DNA of 54,179 bases. It comes from NZ13-RE01 sp049718665. Lineage in GTDB: Bacteria > Dictyoglomota > Dictyoglomia > Dictyoglomales > Dictyoglomaceae. Of the stretch, positions 17,666 to 26,388 are shown piece after piece. The position numbers and the translations under genes are program-made. Position 1 is the stretch's first letter. Each line of letters starts with the position of its first letter. The DNA is taken from assembly GCA_049718665.1 (NCBI GenBank), contig JBNARO010000011.1, forward strand, positions 1 through 54,179, read 5' to 3'. The notes beneath the pieces are model-generated. The model saw nothing but the letters and a program-made list of their open reading frames with translations. It ran no database searches and had not been told where the DNA came from.

Positions 17666-18553
17666 ATGGAAATAATAGTAGGAACTGATAAAATAAAAAG
17701 AGGACTTGCTCAAATGTTAAAAGGTGGGGTAATAATGGATGTTACCAATGCTGAACAGGCAGAAATTGCAGAAGAGGCTGGTGCGGTAGCTGTAATGGCT
17801 TTGGAAAGAGTTCCAGCAGATATTAGAGCTCAAGGTGGAGTAGCAAGAATGGCAGATCCAAAGAAGATAAAAGAGATAATGTCCACAGTTAGTATCCCTG
17901 TAATGGCAAAGGTAAGAATTGGACATTTTGTGGAAGCACAGATATTGGAGGCTTTAGGTGTAGATTTTATTGATGAAAGTGAAGTTCTTACTCCTGCTGA
18001 TGAAAAATATCATATAAATAAACATCTCTTTAAAGTTCCTTTTGTATGTGGGGCAAGAGATTTGGGAGAGGCTTTAAGAAGAATTGCGGAAGGTGCGGCT
18101 ATGATTAGGACAAAAGGAGAGGCAGGAACAGGAAATGTAGTGGAGGCAGTAAGACATATGAGACAAATAATGGATGAAATAAGAGCTTTAGCTCTTCTTC
18201 CTGATGAGGAATTGGTTACTAAGGCAAAGGAATTAGGAGCTCCTTTGGAAATTCTTATAGAAACAAAGAAATTAGGAAGACTTCCTGTAGTAAATTTTGC
18301 AGCTGGCGGTATTGCAACACCTGCTGATGCTGCATTAATGATGCATTTAGGAGCAGATGGGGTATTTGTAGGTTCTGGAATATTTAAATCAAAGGATCCA
18401 AGAAAAAGAGCAAGAGCAATAGTTTTAGCTGTAACTTATTATAATGACCCAGAGGTTCTTGCAGAAATATCTGAGGATTTAGGCGAGCCTATGCCTGGAA
18501 TTGATATAAGACAACTTTCAGAAAAAGAATTATTACAAGTTAGGGGTTGGTAA
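17666..18553 (+). CDS. pdxS: Pyridoxal 5'-phosphate synthase, synthase subunit
   Basis: PdxS (Pdx1) condenses ribose 5-phosphate, glyceraldehyde 3-phosphate and ammonia into PLP in the DXP-independent route. At 295 aa the length is standard. VIMDVTNAEQAEIAEEAGAVAVMAL holds the early aspartate, in pieces VIMDVTNAEQ and EEAGAVAVMAL. VMAKVRIGHFVEAQILEALG holds the first catalytic lysine, MIRTKGEAGTGNVVEAVRH the second region, and FAAGGIATPADAALMMHLG plus VGSGIFKS the phosphate site. It forms a dodecamer with PdxT around it in other species. It overlaps the PdxT coding region only if that gene starts at its upstream TTG. Confidence 0.97.
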   Translation: MEIIVGTDKIKRGLAQMLKGGVIMDVTNAEQAEIAEEAGAVAVMALERVPADIRAQGGVARMADPKKIKEIMSTVSIPVMAKVRIGHFVEAQILEALGVDFIDESEVLTPADEKYHINKHLFKVPFVCGARDLGEALRRIAEGAAMIRTKGEAGTGNVVEAVRHMRQIMDEIRALALLPDEELVTKAKELGAPLEILIETKKLGRLPVVNFAAGGIATPADAALMMHLGADGVFVGSGIFKSKDPRKRARAIVLAVTYYNDPEVLAEISEDLGEPMPGIDIRQLSEKELLQVRGW

Positions 18554-18558
18554 TTGCT

Positions 18559-19128
18559 ATGAAAATTGGAATTTTAGCACTTCAAGGATCTGTAGAAGAA
18601 CATAAAGCGGTCTTGGAGAAATTAGGGGTAGAAAATATATTAGTAAAAAAGGCAAAAGATTTAGATATTATAGATGGATTAATAATGCCTGGAGGAGAAA
18701 GTACTACCTTCTTGCATATCTTAAAAACTATGGAGATTTTTGAATATCTTAAAGAAAAAATCAAAAGTGGATTACCTGTGCTTTCTACTTGTGCTGGACT
18801 AATTTTGCTTGCAAAGCATATTGAAAATTACCCTACTCAGAATTCCTTAGGTATTTTAGATATTATTGTCTCTCGTAATGCTTATGGTCGCCAGAGGGAA
18901 AGTTTTATTACTTATCTATCCATTCCTATTTTAGGAGATAAGCCCTATGAGGCAGTATTTATTAGAGCCCCTCAGATAACAAAAGTAGGAGAAAAGGTTA
19001 AAGTTCATGCGGTTTTTCAAGAAAAACCTGTTTTTGTAGAAGAGGGGAATATATTAGGTCTCACTTTTCATCCTGAACTTACTGATGATTTAAGAATTCA
19101 CAAGTATTTCCTTAATAAAATAAGCTAA
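18559..19128 (+). CDS. pdxT: Pyridoxal 5'-phosphate synthase, glutaminase subunit
   Basis: Glutamine amidotransferase that supplies ammonia to PdxS. The start KIGILALQGSVEEH is the family hallmark. The nucleophile is in STCAGLILLA, and the His-Glu pair is in TFHPELTDD. MPGGESTTF is the glutamine-pocket loop. The ATG at 18559 (189 aa) gives the expected N-terminus. A TTG at 18547 would add four residues and overlap pdxS. It is followed after one base by mcsA, so the PLP pair is joined to the clpC operon. Confidence 0.95.
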   Translation: MKIGILALQGSVEEHKAVLEKLGVENILVKKAKDLDIIDGLIMPGGESTTFLHILKTMEIFEYLKEKIKSGLPVLSTCAGLILLAKHIENYPTQNSLGILDIIVSRNAYGRQRESFITYLSIPILGDKPYEAVFIRAPQITKVGEKVKVHAVFQEKPVFVEEGNILGLTFHPELTDDLRIHKYFLNKIS

Positions 19129-19129
19129 G

Positions 19130-19588
19130 ATGTTGTGTCAAAATTGTGGTAAAAAGCAAGTAGATCTTATTATAGAAATAAATGATGGAAATAAAAAGGA
19201 AAGGCTCTCTCTATGTAGAGATTGCTTTAAAGATTATTATCAAAAGTTCTTAAAAGATACTTTTAAAGAGTTAATAGAAATGATCGAAAGAAATTTCTTT
19301 GGAGAGAGCGAAAGTTGTCCCTATTGTGGAAAAAAATGGGAAGAAGTAGAAGAGACAAAAGAGGTAGGCTGCGCAAATTGTTATAAAGTTTTTAAAGACG
19401 ACTTAATTAATATTATAGAAAAGATCCATGGAAAGAAAAAATATAAAGGCAAAGTTCCAAAATCATCAGGCACTAAAAGGGATGAAATTATAAGAAATAG
19501 AATTTTACTTTCAAAAGCTATTGAAGAGGAAGATTATGAGAAAGCGGCAAAGATTAGAGATTATTTAAGGAAGCTTGGGAAAGGTTGA
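19130..19588 (+). CDS. mcsA: McsA-like zinc-finger/UVR-motif protein
   Basis: A 152-residue protein with two N-terminal CxxC pairs (CQNC, CRDC), two more (CPYC, CANC), the McsA signature CANCYKVF, and a C-terminal UVR motif (EEDYEKAAKIRDYLRKL). In Bacillus McsA binds zinc and activates the arginine kinase McsB, working with CtsR and ClpC. The gene order pdxT-mcsA-mcsB-clpC keeps three of the four usual genes, with ctsR absent. The first codon is one base behind the pdxT stop. The assignment is firm; how it works with a degenerate McsB is not known. Confidence 0.9.
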   Translation: MLCQNCGKKQVDLIIEINDGNKKERLSLCRDCFKDYYQKFLKDTFKELIEMIERNFFGESESCPYCGKKWEEVEETKEVGCANCYKVFKDDLINIIEKIHGKKKYKGKVPKSSGTKRDEIIRNRILLSKAIEEEDYEKAAKIRDYLRKLGKG

Positions 19589-19591
19589 AGT

Positions 19592-20635
19592 ATGGAAAAC
19601 ATATTATATAAATACTTAGGTTGGCTTAAGGAAGATAATCAATATAGAGACATTTTTGTAAGGACGAAAATCCGCCTAATGAGAAATGTGGCGGATTTTC
19701 CTTTTCCAAATCAAGCAGGAAGTGTAAAGAGAAGGACTTTTCTAAATAAAGTAGAGTGGTTATTGAGAAATGATGGATTCTTAGAGAATTTTAATTTTAT
19801 TCATTTTGATAAAACCTCTCCTCAATTTAAACAGTCCTTTTGGGAAAAAGGGATTCTTGATAAAGAACCTGTAGGAGAAGGGAAAGGTATACTGATAAAT
19901 AAAATGGGAGATCTGAGTATACTGATAAATGAAGATAGTCATTTCCAGTTTCAGAAAATTCTTTCAGGTTTTGAGTTTGAAAATATATTATCTCAATTAT
20001 ATGAACTGGAAGATAAAATGTCAGAATATTTTGATTTTGCTTTTGATCCTAAAATGGGTTATTTAACTTCTCTTTTAAATAACCTTGGGCTTGGATTAAA
20101 AGTTACCTTTTGGGTTCATCTTCCTGGGTTATATCAAAAGGGGGAGCTTTCTAATATTATAAGGTCTTTAAAGTCTTCGAAAGTTTATGTCAAAGGTGTA
20201 TATGAAGAGGAGGATTACTCTGTGGGAAATCTCTATGAAATTTCTATAAATGAGGGTTTATCTTCTGAAGACCAACTTTTTTCGAGAATAACAAAAATAG
20301 TGGAAAAAATAGTAAAAAAGGAAGAAGAAGCTAGAAAATTTTTGATGGAAGAAAAAAGAATATATATCGAAGATATAGTTGGAAAGTCCTTAGGACTTAT
20401 AAAACATAGTAAACTCTTAAGTTTTAAGGGGAGTTTAGAATTATTGTTTAATATTAGATTGGGCTCTTCATTAAATATCGTATCTATTCCTTTAAGATTA
20501 TTAGACATTATCTCTATTTTCATTCATCCAGTTCATATTCAATTGAGATATAAAAAAGAGATAAATTCTCAAGAGAAAGATATCTTAAGAGCAAATTTAT
20601 TGCGAGATGTTTTTAAAAGTTATAAAATAGAATAG
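19592..20635 (+). CDS. McsB-like phosphagen-kinase homologue, probable pseudokinase
   Basis: It aligns along its length with McsB protein-arginine kinase: TKIRLMRN at 25-32 (Bacillus SSRIRLARN), GDLSILINEDSHFQ at 106-119 (VSVMLNEEDHIR), NLGLGLKVTFWVHLP (TNVGTGLRASVMMHLP) and KGVYEEED (RGIYGEG). Key positions differ. Lysine replaces the first Arg of SRIR (K26), Gln replaces the Arg of EDHxR (Q119), Lys replaces the Arg after GTGL (K170) and the Arg of RGxYGE (K201), and the reactive Cys of the CPT motif is Leu. Arg28 of the first motif is kept. The fold is probably intact but arginine phosphorylation is doubtful, so I withhold the mcsB symbol. It lies three bases after mcsA and upstream of clpC. 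A strong hairpin sits in its 5' coding part. Confidence 0.8.
   Translation: MENILYKYLGWLKEDNQYRDIFVRTKIRLMRNVADFPFPNQAGSVKRRTFLNKVEWLLRNDGFLENFNFIHFDKTSPQFKQSFWEKGILDKEPVGEGKGILINKMGDLSILINEDSHFQFQKILSGFEFENILSQLYELEDKMSEYFDFAFDPKMGYLTSLLNNLGLGLKVTFWVHLPGLYQKGELSNIIRSLKSSKVYVKGVYEEEDYSVGNLYEISINEGLSSEDQLFSRITKIVEKIVKKEEEARKFLMEEKRIYIEDIVGKSLGLIKHSKLLSFKGSLELLFNIRLGSSLNIVSIPLRLLDIISIFIHPVHIQLRYKKEINSQEKDILRANLLRDVFKSYKIE
19667..19699 (+). other. Intragenic GC-rich inverted repeat, terminator-like
   Basis: A perfect 10-bp inverted repeat, AAAATCCGCC at 19667-19676 and GGCGGATTTT at 19690-19699, with a 13-base loop. It is followed by CCTTTTCC. It lies inside the 5' part of the mcsB-like gene and is unusually GC-rich for this sequence. 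Confidence 0.55.
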
Positions 20636-20664
20636 GGAAGTGTCTGTAAGGAGGTGCATTAATT

Positions 20665-23115
20665 ATGATGGACAAACTAACACAAAGAGCATATAGGGTG
20701 CTTCTGTTAGCGCAGGAAGAGGCTCGTCGCTTAAATTATTCTACGGTAGGAACAGAACATATTTTATTAGGACTGATTCGTGAGGAAGGGGGAGTTGCCG
20801 CTCAAGCTCTAATAAATTTAGGACTAGATCTTAATTACCTGAGGGCAGAGATTGAACGTCTTATTGGACGTGGAGATGGTACCTCTTATGGTGCACTTCC
20901 CTTTACTTCCCGAGCAAAAAAGGTCTTAGAATATGCTTCTGAATCTGCTCAAGAATTAAATCATAACTATATTGGCACTGAGCATCTTCTCTTAGGTCTT
21001 TTAAAAGAAGGAGAAGGGGTAGCTGCTCATGTGTTAGAAGGAATGGGAGTTAGATTAGAAGATGTAACCATAGAAATTCTTAAGATATTAGGCGAATCCA
21101 TAGAACCTAATAGATTAAGAAATAGGGCTCTTTCTGCTCCTCGAAAGAGAAGGACTGTTACTGCTACCTTAGACGAATTTGGAAGAGATTTAACTCAATT
21201 AGCAAGACAAGGTAAATTAGACCCAATAATTGGGAGAGAGAAGGAATTAGAGAGAATAATACAAATTCTTAGTAGAAGAACAAAGAATAATCCTGTACTG
21301 GTTGGAGAGCCTGGTGTAGGAAAGACTGCAATTGTTGAGGGTTTAGCACAGAAGATTATTATGAATGATGTTCCTGAGGCTCTTCTTAATAAGAGAATTA
21401 TTGCGTTAGATATGGGAACAATAATTGCGGGAACAAAATATAGAGGAGAGTTTGAGGAGAGAATGCAGAGAATTATTGAAGAAGTAAAAATGGCAAAAGA
21501 TGTTATTCTGTTTATTGATGAAATTCATACATTAGTAGGAGCTGGTGCTGCAGAAGGAGCAGTAGATGCAGCGAATATATTGAAACCGTCTCTTGCAAAG
21601 GGAGAGATACAACTTATTGGTGCTACAACTCCTACAGAGTATAGAAAATATATTGAAAAGGACGGTGCTTTAGAAAGAAGATTTCAACCTGTTAGAGTAT
21701 TAGAACCCACATATGAGGAAACAATAGAAATTCTTAAGGGACTCAGGGAGAAATATGAAAACTTTCATCATGTTAGAATACCTGATGAGACCATAGAGGA
21801 AGCTGTTAAACTTTCTGTAAGATATATAAATGATCGTTTCCTTCCTGATAAAGCTATTGATATTATTGATGAAGCATCTGCAAGAGTAAGATTAACAAGG
21901 CCAAAGTCTTCAACTCATAGTAATTTAGAGAGAGAACTTGAAAGAATAAGAGAACAGAAAGAAATCGCGATAAAAAATCAGAATTTTGAGAAAGCAGCAC
22001 AATTAAGAGACGAAGAAAGAAAGTTAGAAGAATATCTCAGAAACTTCTTGGATGCCTCTTCTTTCTCTGAAAGAGTAGTAACCCCTGAAGATGTAGCACA
22101 GGTTGTCTCTGCATGGACAGGAATTCCTGTGGCACAACTTCTCATGGAAGAAAGAGAAAGATTATTAAGAATGGAAGAAGAATTGCATAAGAGGATTATA
22201 TCTCAAGATGAAGCAGTAAGAGTAGTATCGAAGGCTATCAGAAGATCTCGCTCTGGACTTAAAGATCCAAAACGTCCTATTGGAGTATTCCTATTCTTAG
22301 GTCCTACTGGTGTCGGCAAGACTGAGCTGGCAAGAGCTTTAGCAGAATATCTATTTGGGAATGAAAATGCCCTCATACGCCTTGATATGTCTGAATATAT
22401 GGAGAAACATAGTGTCTCAAGATTAATAGGTGCTCCTCCAGGCTATGTAGGATACGAAGAGGGTGGACAATTAACAGAAAAGGTCCATAGAAGACCATAT
22501 TCTGTCATACTTTTCGATGAGATTGAAAAGGCTCATTCAGATATATTTAATGTATTACTACAGATAATGGATGATGGACAGCTGACTGATGGGCATGGAA
22601 GAAGAATAGATTTTAAGAATACTATTTTGATATTAACTTCCAATTTTGGAGCAGAATATTTCAAGCAAGAATCTACTATTGGCTTTGCGTCTAAGGAAGA
22701 TAGAGAAAAATCTTTTGAAAAGATTAAAGAGCTTATTATGAGTGAAATTAAGAAATACTTCCGTCCAGAATTTTTGAACCGTTTAGATGAAATTGTATTC
22801 TTCCATCCATTAAGTAAAGAAGATTTAAAGAAAATTGTAGAACTTCTCTTAAAACCTGTTGCGGGAAGATTATTAGAGAAGAAAATTGTGCTTGAAGTAG
22901 ATGAGGAGGTTAAAAACTTCTTGGTAGAGAAAGGGTACAACCCATTCTATGGTGCAAGGCCACTAAAGAGAACTATTCAAAATTACATAGAAGACCCATT
23001 AGCGGAATTACTTCTTGAAGGAAGATTTAAGGAAGGAGATGTAATTAGGGCTGAATTAGATAAAGAAAATAACAAGATAGACTTTAAGAATGCAACCTTA
23101 GTGGTTAATAGATGA
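20665..23115 (+). CDS. clpC: AAA+ unfoldase ClpC
   Basis: Hexameric Hsp100 unfoldase that feeds proteins to ClpP. Two N-terminal Clp repeats (RAYRVLLLAQEEARRL; AKKVLEYASESAQEL) precede D1 (Walker A GEPGVGKTAIVEG; Walker B ILFIDEIHTLVGAG), a middle UVR-like segment (FEKAAQLRDEERKLEEY) marking it as ClpC, and D2 (GPTGVGKTELARALAEYLF). The IGF tripeptide in STIGFASKEDRE is the ClpP-docking loop. 816 residues is typical. AAGGAGG lies eight bases before the first of two adjacent ATGs. In Bacillus it is controlled by CtsR, but I see no AGGTCAAA-type operator here. Confidence 0.96.
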   Translation: MMDKLTQRAYRVLLLAQEEARRLNYSTVGTEHILLGLIREEGGVAAQALINLGLDLNYLRAEIERLIGRGDGTSYGALPFTSRAKKVLEYASESAQELNHNYIGTEHLLLGLLKEGEGVAAHVLEGMGVRLEDVTIEILKILGESIEPNRLRNRALSAPRKRRTVTATLDEFGRDLTQLARQGKLDPIIGREKELERIIQILSRRTKNNPVLVGEPGVGKTAIVEGLAQKIIMNDVPEALLNKRIIALDMGTIIAGTKYRGEFEERMQRIIEEVKMAKDVILFIDEIHTLVGAGAAEGAVDAANILKPSLAKGEIQLIGATTPTEYRKYIEKDGALERRFQPVRVLEPTYEETIEILKGLREKYENFHHVRIPDETIEEAVKLSVRYINDRFLPDKAIDIIDEASARVRLTRPKSSTHSNLERELERIREQKEIAIKNQNFEKAAQLRDEERKLEEYLRNFLDASSFSERVVTPEDVAQVVSAWTGIPVAQLLMEERERLLRMEEELHKRIISQDEAVRVVSKAIRRSRSGLKDPKRPIGVFLFLGPTGVGKTELARALAEYLFGNENALIRLDMSEYMEKHSVSRLIGAPPGYVGYEEGGQLTEKVHRRPYSVILFDEIEKAHSDIFNVLLQIMDDGQLTDGHGRRIDFKNTILILTSNFGAEYFKQESTIGFASKEDREKSFEKIKELIMSEIKKYFRPEFLNRLDEIVFFHPLSKEDLKKIVELLLKPVAGRLLEKKIVLEVDEEVKNFLVEKGYNPFYGARPLKRTIQNYIEDPLAELLLEGRFKEGDVIRAELDKENNKIDFKNATLVVNR

Positions 23116-23131
23116 AAATAAAGAGAAGTGA

Positions 23132-24496
23132 ATGGTAAAATTAAAAATAAAGTATGTATGTCAGATATGTGGATATGAATCTATAGGATGGTTTGGAAAA
23201 TGTCCTAATTGTGGCTCTTTTGGTTCATTTATTGAAGTAAGAGAAGATAATATTGTTGTTAAAGAAGAAAAAGAAAAAAAAGTTAAGCTCTTTTCTCTTG
23301 AAGATATTACTTCTGAAGAGTCCAAAAGAATAGTAAGCGGAATAAGAGAGTTTGATAATTTATTAGGAGGGGGAATTGTTCCTGGATCTTTACTTCTCTT
23401 AGCTGGAGAACCTGGCATTGGAAAATCTACTTTGCTTCTTCAATTAGCCTTTTCCCTACAGGAAAGGGATTATCCTGTTCTTTATGTCTCAGCTGAGGAA
23501 TCTTTATCACAAGTAAAATTTAGAGCAGAAAGAATTTCAACAAAAGTTCCTCCAGTAAAGTTTCTTTCTGAAAATGAACTGGAAAATATTTTAGAAGTAT
23601 TAGATTCTGAAAAATTTTCCTTGGTTATCATAGATTCCATTCAGACTATTTATTCTAATTCTTTTTCTACATCCCCAGGGGGTATTGTTCAGGTTAGAGA
23701 ATGCACCACAAAACTCATGAATTTTGCAAAAAAAACCGATACTGCTATATTCCTTGTAGGACATATAACAAAGGAGGGAGATATTGCAGGGCCAAAAACC
23801 TTAGAGCATTTAGTTGACGTAGTTTTATACTTAGAAGGCGATAGATATCAAGATTTAAGAGTTCTTAGAGCTATTAAAAATAGATTTGGTCCTACTAATG
23901 ATCTTGCTCTTTATGAAATGAGAGATATAGGCTTAGTAGAAATTTCGGATATATCAAAAAAATTATTAGAGGAAAGAAACAAAAATATTCCTGGATCTTT
24001 AGTAGTTCCAATTCTGGAAGGGACAAAACCTATTTTAGTAGAGCTTCAGTCTTTAATAAGTAAAAGTAATACTGCTTTTCCAAGAAGAATCAGTATCGGA
24101 ATAGATATAAATAAATTGGCACTAATCCTTGCTATTCTTGAAAAGAAATTAAATCTTAAATTGCAAGATAAAGATGTTTTCTTTAATGTAGTTGGAGGAA
24201 TCAGAATAAATGAACCTGCTGTAGATTTAGGTGTTGCTTTTTCTATTATTTCTTCATATTATGATATTGTATTTCCTGAAGATATGGTAGCCATTGGAGA
24301 AATAGGGTTAGGTGGAGAAGTTCGTTCTGTTGGAAATATTGAGAAGAGAATAAAAGAGTCGCAAAAACTTGGTTTTAAGAAAGTAATTCTACCTAAGAGT
24401 AAGACTTTTTCTAATTTTGAAGATATTAAATTATATCCTGTTTCTAGTATTTATGAAGGAATAAAGATTGTATGGGGGAATAAATGGCAGAATTAA
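23132..24496 (+). CDS. radA: DNA repair protein RadA (Sms)
   Basis: RecA-like branch-migration helicase. The N-terminal zinc finger (VCQICGYESIGWFGKCPNCG) is intact. Walker A is GEPGIGKSTLLLQ, the RadA-specific motif is KNRFGPTNDLALYEM, and the C-terminal Lon-protease-like domain (from about 320) includes FFNVVGGIRINEPAVDLGVA. Length 454 aa is standard. The gene follows clpC by 16 bases and overlaps the disA start by 13, the same radA-disA coupling seen in Bacillus, where RadA modulates DisA. Confidence 0.96.
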   Translation: MVKLKIKYVCQICGYESIGWFGKCPNCGSFGSFIEVREDNIVVKEEKEKKVKLFSLEDITSEESKRIVSGIREFDNLLGGGIVPGSLLLLAGEPGIGKSTLLLQLAFSLQERDYPVLYVSAEESLSQVKFRAERISTKVPPVKFLSENELENILEVLDSEKFSLVIIDSIQTIYSNSFSTSPGGIVQVRECTTKLMNFAKKTDTAIFLVGHITKEGDIAGPKTLEHLVDVVLYLEGDRYQDLRVLRAIKNRFGPTNDLALYEMRDIGLVEISDISKKLLEERNKNIPGSLVVPILEGTKPILVELQSLISKSNTAFPRRISIGIDINKLALILAILEKKLNLKLQDKDVFFNVVGGIRINEPAVDLGVAFSIISSYYDIVFPEDMVAIGEIGLGGEVRSVGNIEKRIKESQKLGFKKVILPKSKTFSNFEDIKLYPVSSIYEGIKIVWGNKWQN

Positions 24497-25542
24497 AAAA
24501 ATTTGCAATTAATGCTATAAAAACTGTTGCTCCTGGAACTCAGTTAAGGGAAGCTTTGGAGCAGATATTAAAAGCAAAGACAGGGGCTCTTATTGTAATA
24601 GGAGATTTAGAAAAAATAAAATCTATAATGAATGGGGGTTTTCCTCTAAATATTGATTTTTCTCCTAATAAGCTTTATGAGCTTTCAAAAATGGATGGAG
24701 CTATTATCCTTAGTAAAGATTGTAAAAAAATTCTTTTTGCTAATGTTATCTTGTTACCAGATTCTAATATTCCATCTCAAGAGACAGGTGCAAGACATGC
24801 TACTGCAGAAAGGGTTGCAAGACAAACAGGGCAGTTAGTTATAAGTGTATCTCAGAGAAAGGATACTATTACTCTATATCAAAATGACTGGAAATATGTT
24901 TTAAGGGATGTAGAAGAAATTTTGGCAAAGGCAACTCAAGCATTACAGACCTTAGAAAGATATAGAAATATTTATGATGGTCTTCTCCAAAGATTAAATA
25001 CTTTAGAATTAGAAAACCAGGTTACTTTATCGGAAGTTCTCTTATTTTTACATAGAATAGGAATGTTATTGGCTATAGGAAAGGAAGTAGAAAATTATCT
25101 TATTGAATTGGGTTCTGAGGGAAGGTTAATAGAACTTCAGTTAGAAACTCTATTGACAGGAGTATTAGAGGAAGGTCTTTTGATTGTAAAGGATTATTCA
25201 AGAATTGATGAGGACTATGAAGCTGTCTACAAGAATCTTTTAGACAATTTTAAAGGAGATTTTCAGACTTTTTCCTTCTTAGCTGGAGAAATTATCGGAT
25301 ATACAAAAGAGGAAATTGATCTTAATATTCCTGTTATTCCTCGTGGATATAGATTATTGAGTAGATTATCTTTTATCCCTACAAATGTTATGGAAAATCT
25401 TATTAAGCGTTTTGAAAATCTTTCTCGAATTCTTGAAAGTAGTTTAGAAGATCTTGATAGTATTGAGGGAATAGGGGAGGTGAGAGCAAGGAGAATTAAA
25501 GAAGGGCTACTTAGACTTCAAAAATCTGTTTTAATCATATAA
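24484..25542 (+). CDS. disA: DNA integrity scanning protein DisA, diadenylate cyclase
   Basis: DisA makes c-di-AMP from two ATP and scans DNA for branched structures. The DAC domain is N-terminal, with DGA at 71-73. The second active-site motif is changed: where DisA has RHR (B. subtilis GMRHRTAERVA), this protein has GARHATAERVA with RHA at 104-106. The central helical spine and the C-terminal HhH DNA-binding domain (DSIEGIGEVRARRIKEGL) are intact, and the length (352 aa) is normal. The loss of the second motif arginine may weaken cyclase activity. It overlaps radA by 13 bp and is followed by yacL-like, as in Bacillus. Confidence 0.93.
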   Translation: MAELKKFAINAIKTVAPGTQLREALEQILKAKTGALIVIGDLEKIKSIMNGGFPLNIDFSPNKLYELSKMDGAIILSKDCKKILFANVILLPDSNIPSQETGARHATAERVARQTGQLVISVSQRKDTITLYQNDWKYVLRDVEEILAKATQALQTLERYRNIYDGLLQRLNTLELENQVTLSEVLLFLHRIGMLLAIGKEVENYLIELGSEGRLIELQLETLLTGVLEEGLLIVKDYSRIDEDYEAVYKNLLDNFKGDFQTFSFLAGEIIGYTKEEIDLNIPVIPRGYRLLSRLSFIPTNVMENLIKRFENLSRILESSLEDLDSIEGIGEVRARRIKEGLLRLQKSVLII

Positions 25543-25581
25543 TTTTATTCATGTTTTATTTTATTGGAGGAATGATTTTTT

Positions 25582-26388
25582 ATGAAGAGAGAATTTAAAT
25601 TATTAGTAGCAACAAATATTTTCCCCTTTTTTGGATTAGTTCTTATCTCTTTTTGGTTAATGTTTGGTGGAAATAGACAGATTTCTTTCTTTTTAGTTTT
25701 AAGCCTTATTTTCATTTTTATTATAGGTTTCTATTATTTCTATATTAGGCGGAGATTATTTTCTGATATTTTTAATTTTCCTTCGGTAAAGATTTTAGAT
25801 ACCAGTGTCATTATTGATGGAAGAATTGTAGATATTTTGAAAACAAATTTTATTGAAGGAAAGATTGTTATTCCCAGGTTTGTTCTTAAAGAGCTTCAGC
25901 AGTTGGCAGACTCTTCTGAATCTTTAAAGAAGAATCGGGGAAGGTATGGTTTAGATAACTTGAGTAAAATAAGAAGAGATTTAGGAGATCAAGTGGTAAT
26001 TGTAGAGAAGGACTTTCCTAATATACATAGTGTAGATTCAAAACTGGTTAAGTTGGCAAAGACTATAAATGGAAAGATAGTTACAAATGATTACGGATTA
26101 AACAAATTGGCAAAAATCGAAGGGATTGTTGTTCTTAACATAAATGAATTAGCAAATGCTTTAAAGCCTATTTACCTTCCTGGAGAAGAGTTACAGCTAA
26201 ATATTTTAAAAGAAGGAAAAGAAGTGGGTCAGGGAGTAGGGTATTTAGAAGATGGTACTATGGTTGTAGTAGAAAATGGGAGGAAATATATAGGTTCTAC
26301 TATAAAAGTTGTCGTTACCAGTGTTTTTCAAACTGCTGCAGGAAGAATTATTTTTGCAAGGGTTAGGGAGGATAGGAAGCTTGGATAA
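25582..26388 (+). CDS. PIN/TRAM-domain membrane protein (YacL-like)
   Basis: A 268-residue protein. The first two hydrophobic segments (about 10-29 and 36-53) anchor it in the membrane. Bacillus YacL is longer and is predicted to have four. A PIN nuclease domain follows (ILDTSVIIDGRIVDI with the first acidic residues; IVTNDYGLNKLAK with the later ones), then a TRAM RNA-binding domain (VGQGVGYLEDGTMVVVENG). It may be a membrane-tethered RNase; targets are unknown. It sits between disA and ispD just as yacL does in Bacillus. GGAGG precedes the ATG. Confidence 0.88.
   Translation: MKREFKLLVATNIFPFFGLVLISFWLMFGGNRQISFFLVLSLIFIFIIGFYYFYIRRRLFSDIFNFPSVKILDTSVIIDGRIVDILKTNFIEGKIVIPRFVLKELQQLADSSESLKKNRGRYGLDNLSKIRRDLGDQVVIVEKDFPNIHSVDSKLVKLAKTINGKIVTNDYGLNKLAKIEGIVVLNINELANALKPIYLPGEELQLNILKEGKEVGQGVGYLEDGTMVVVENGRKYIGSTIKVVVTSVFQTAAGRIIFARVREDRKLG

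Noticed and set aside
22533..22940. Minus-strand open frame of 135 codons inside clpC
   Set aside because: Mirror of the clpC frame with serine-rich nonsense composition and no ribosome site.
26309..26380. Long ispD N-terminus starting at 26309
   Set aside because: The extra 24 codons lie inside the yacL-like gene and do not match IspD; the TTG at 26381 has a good ribosome site.
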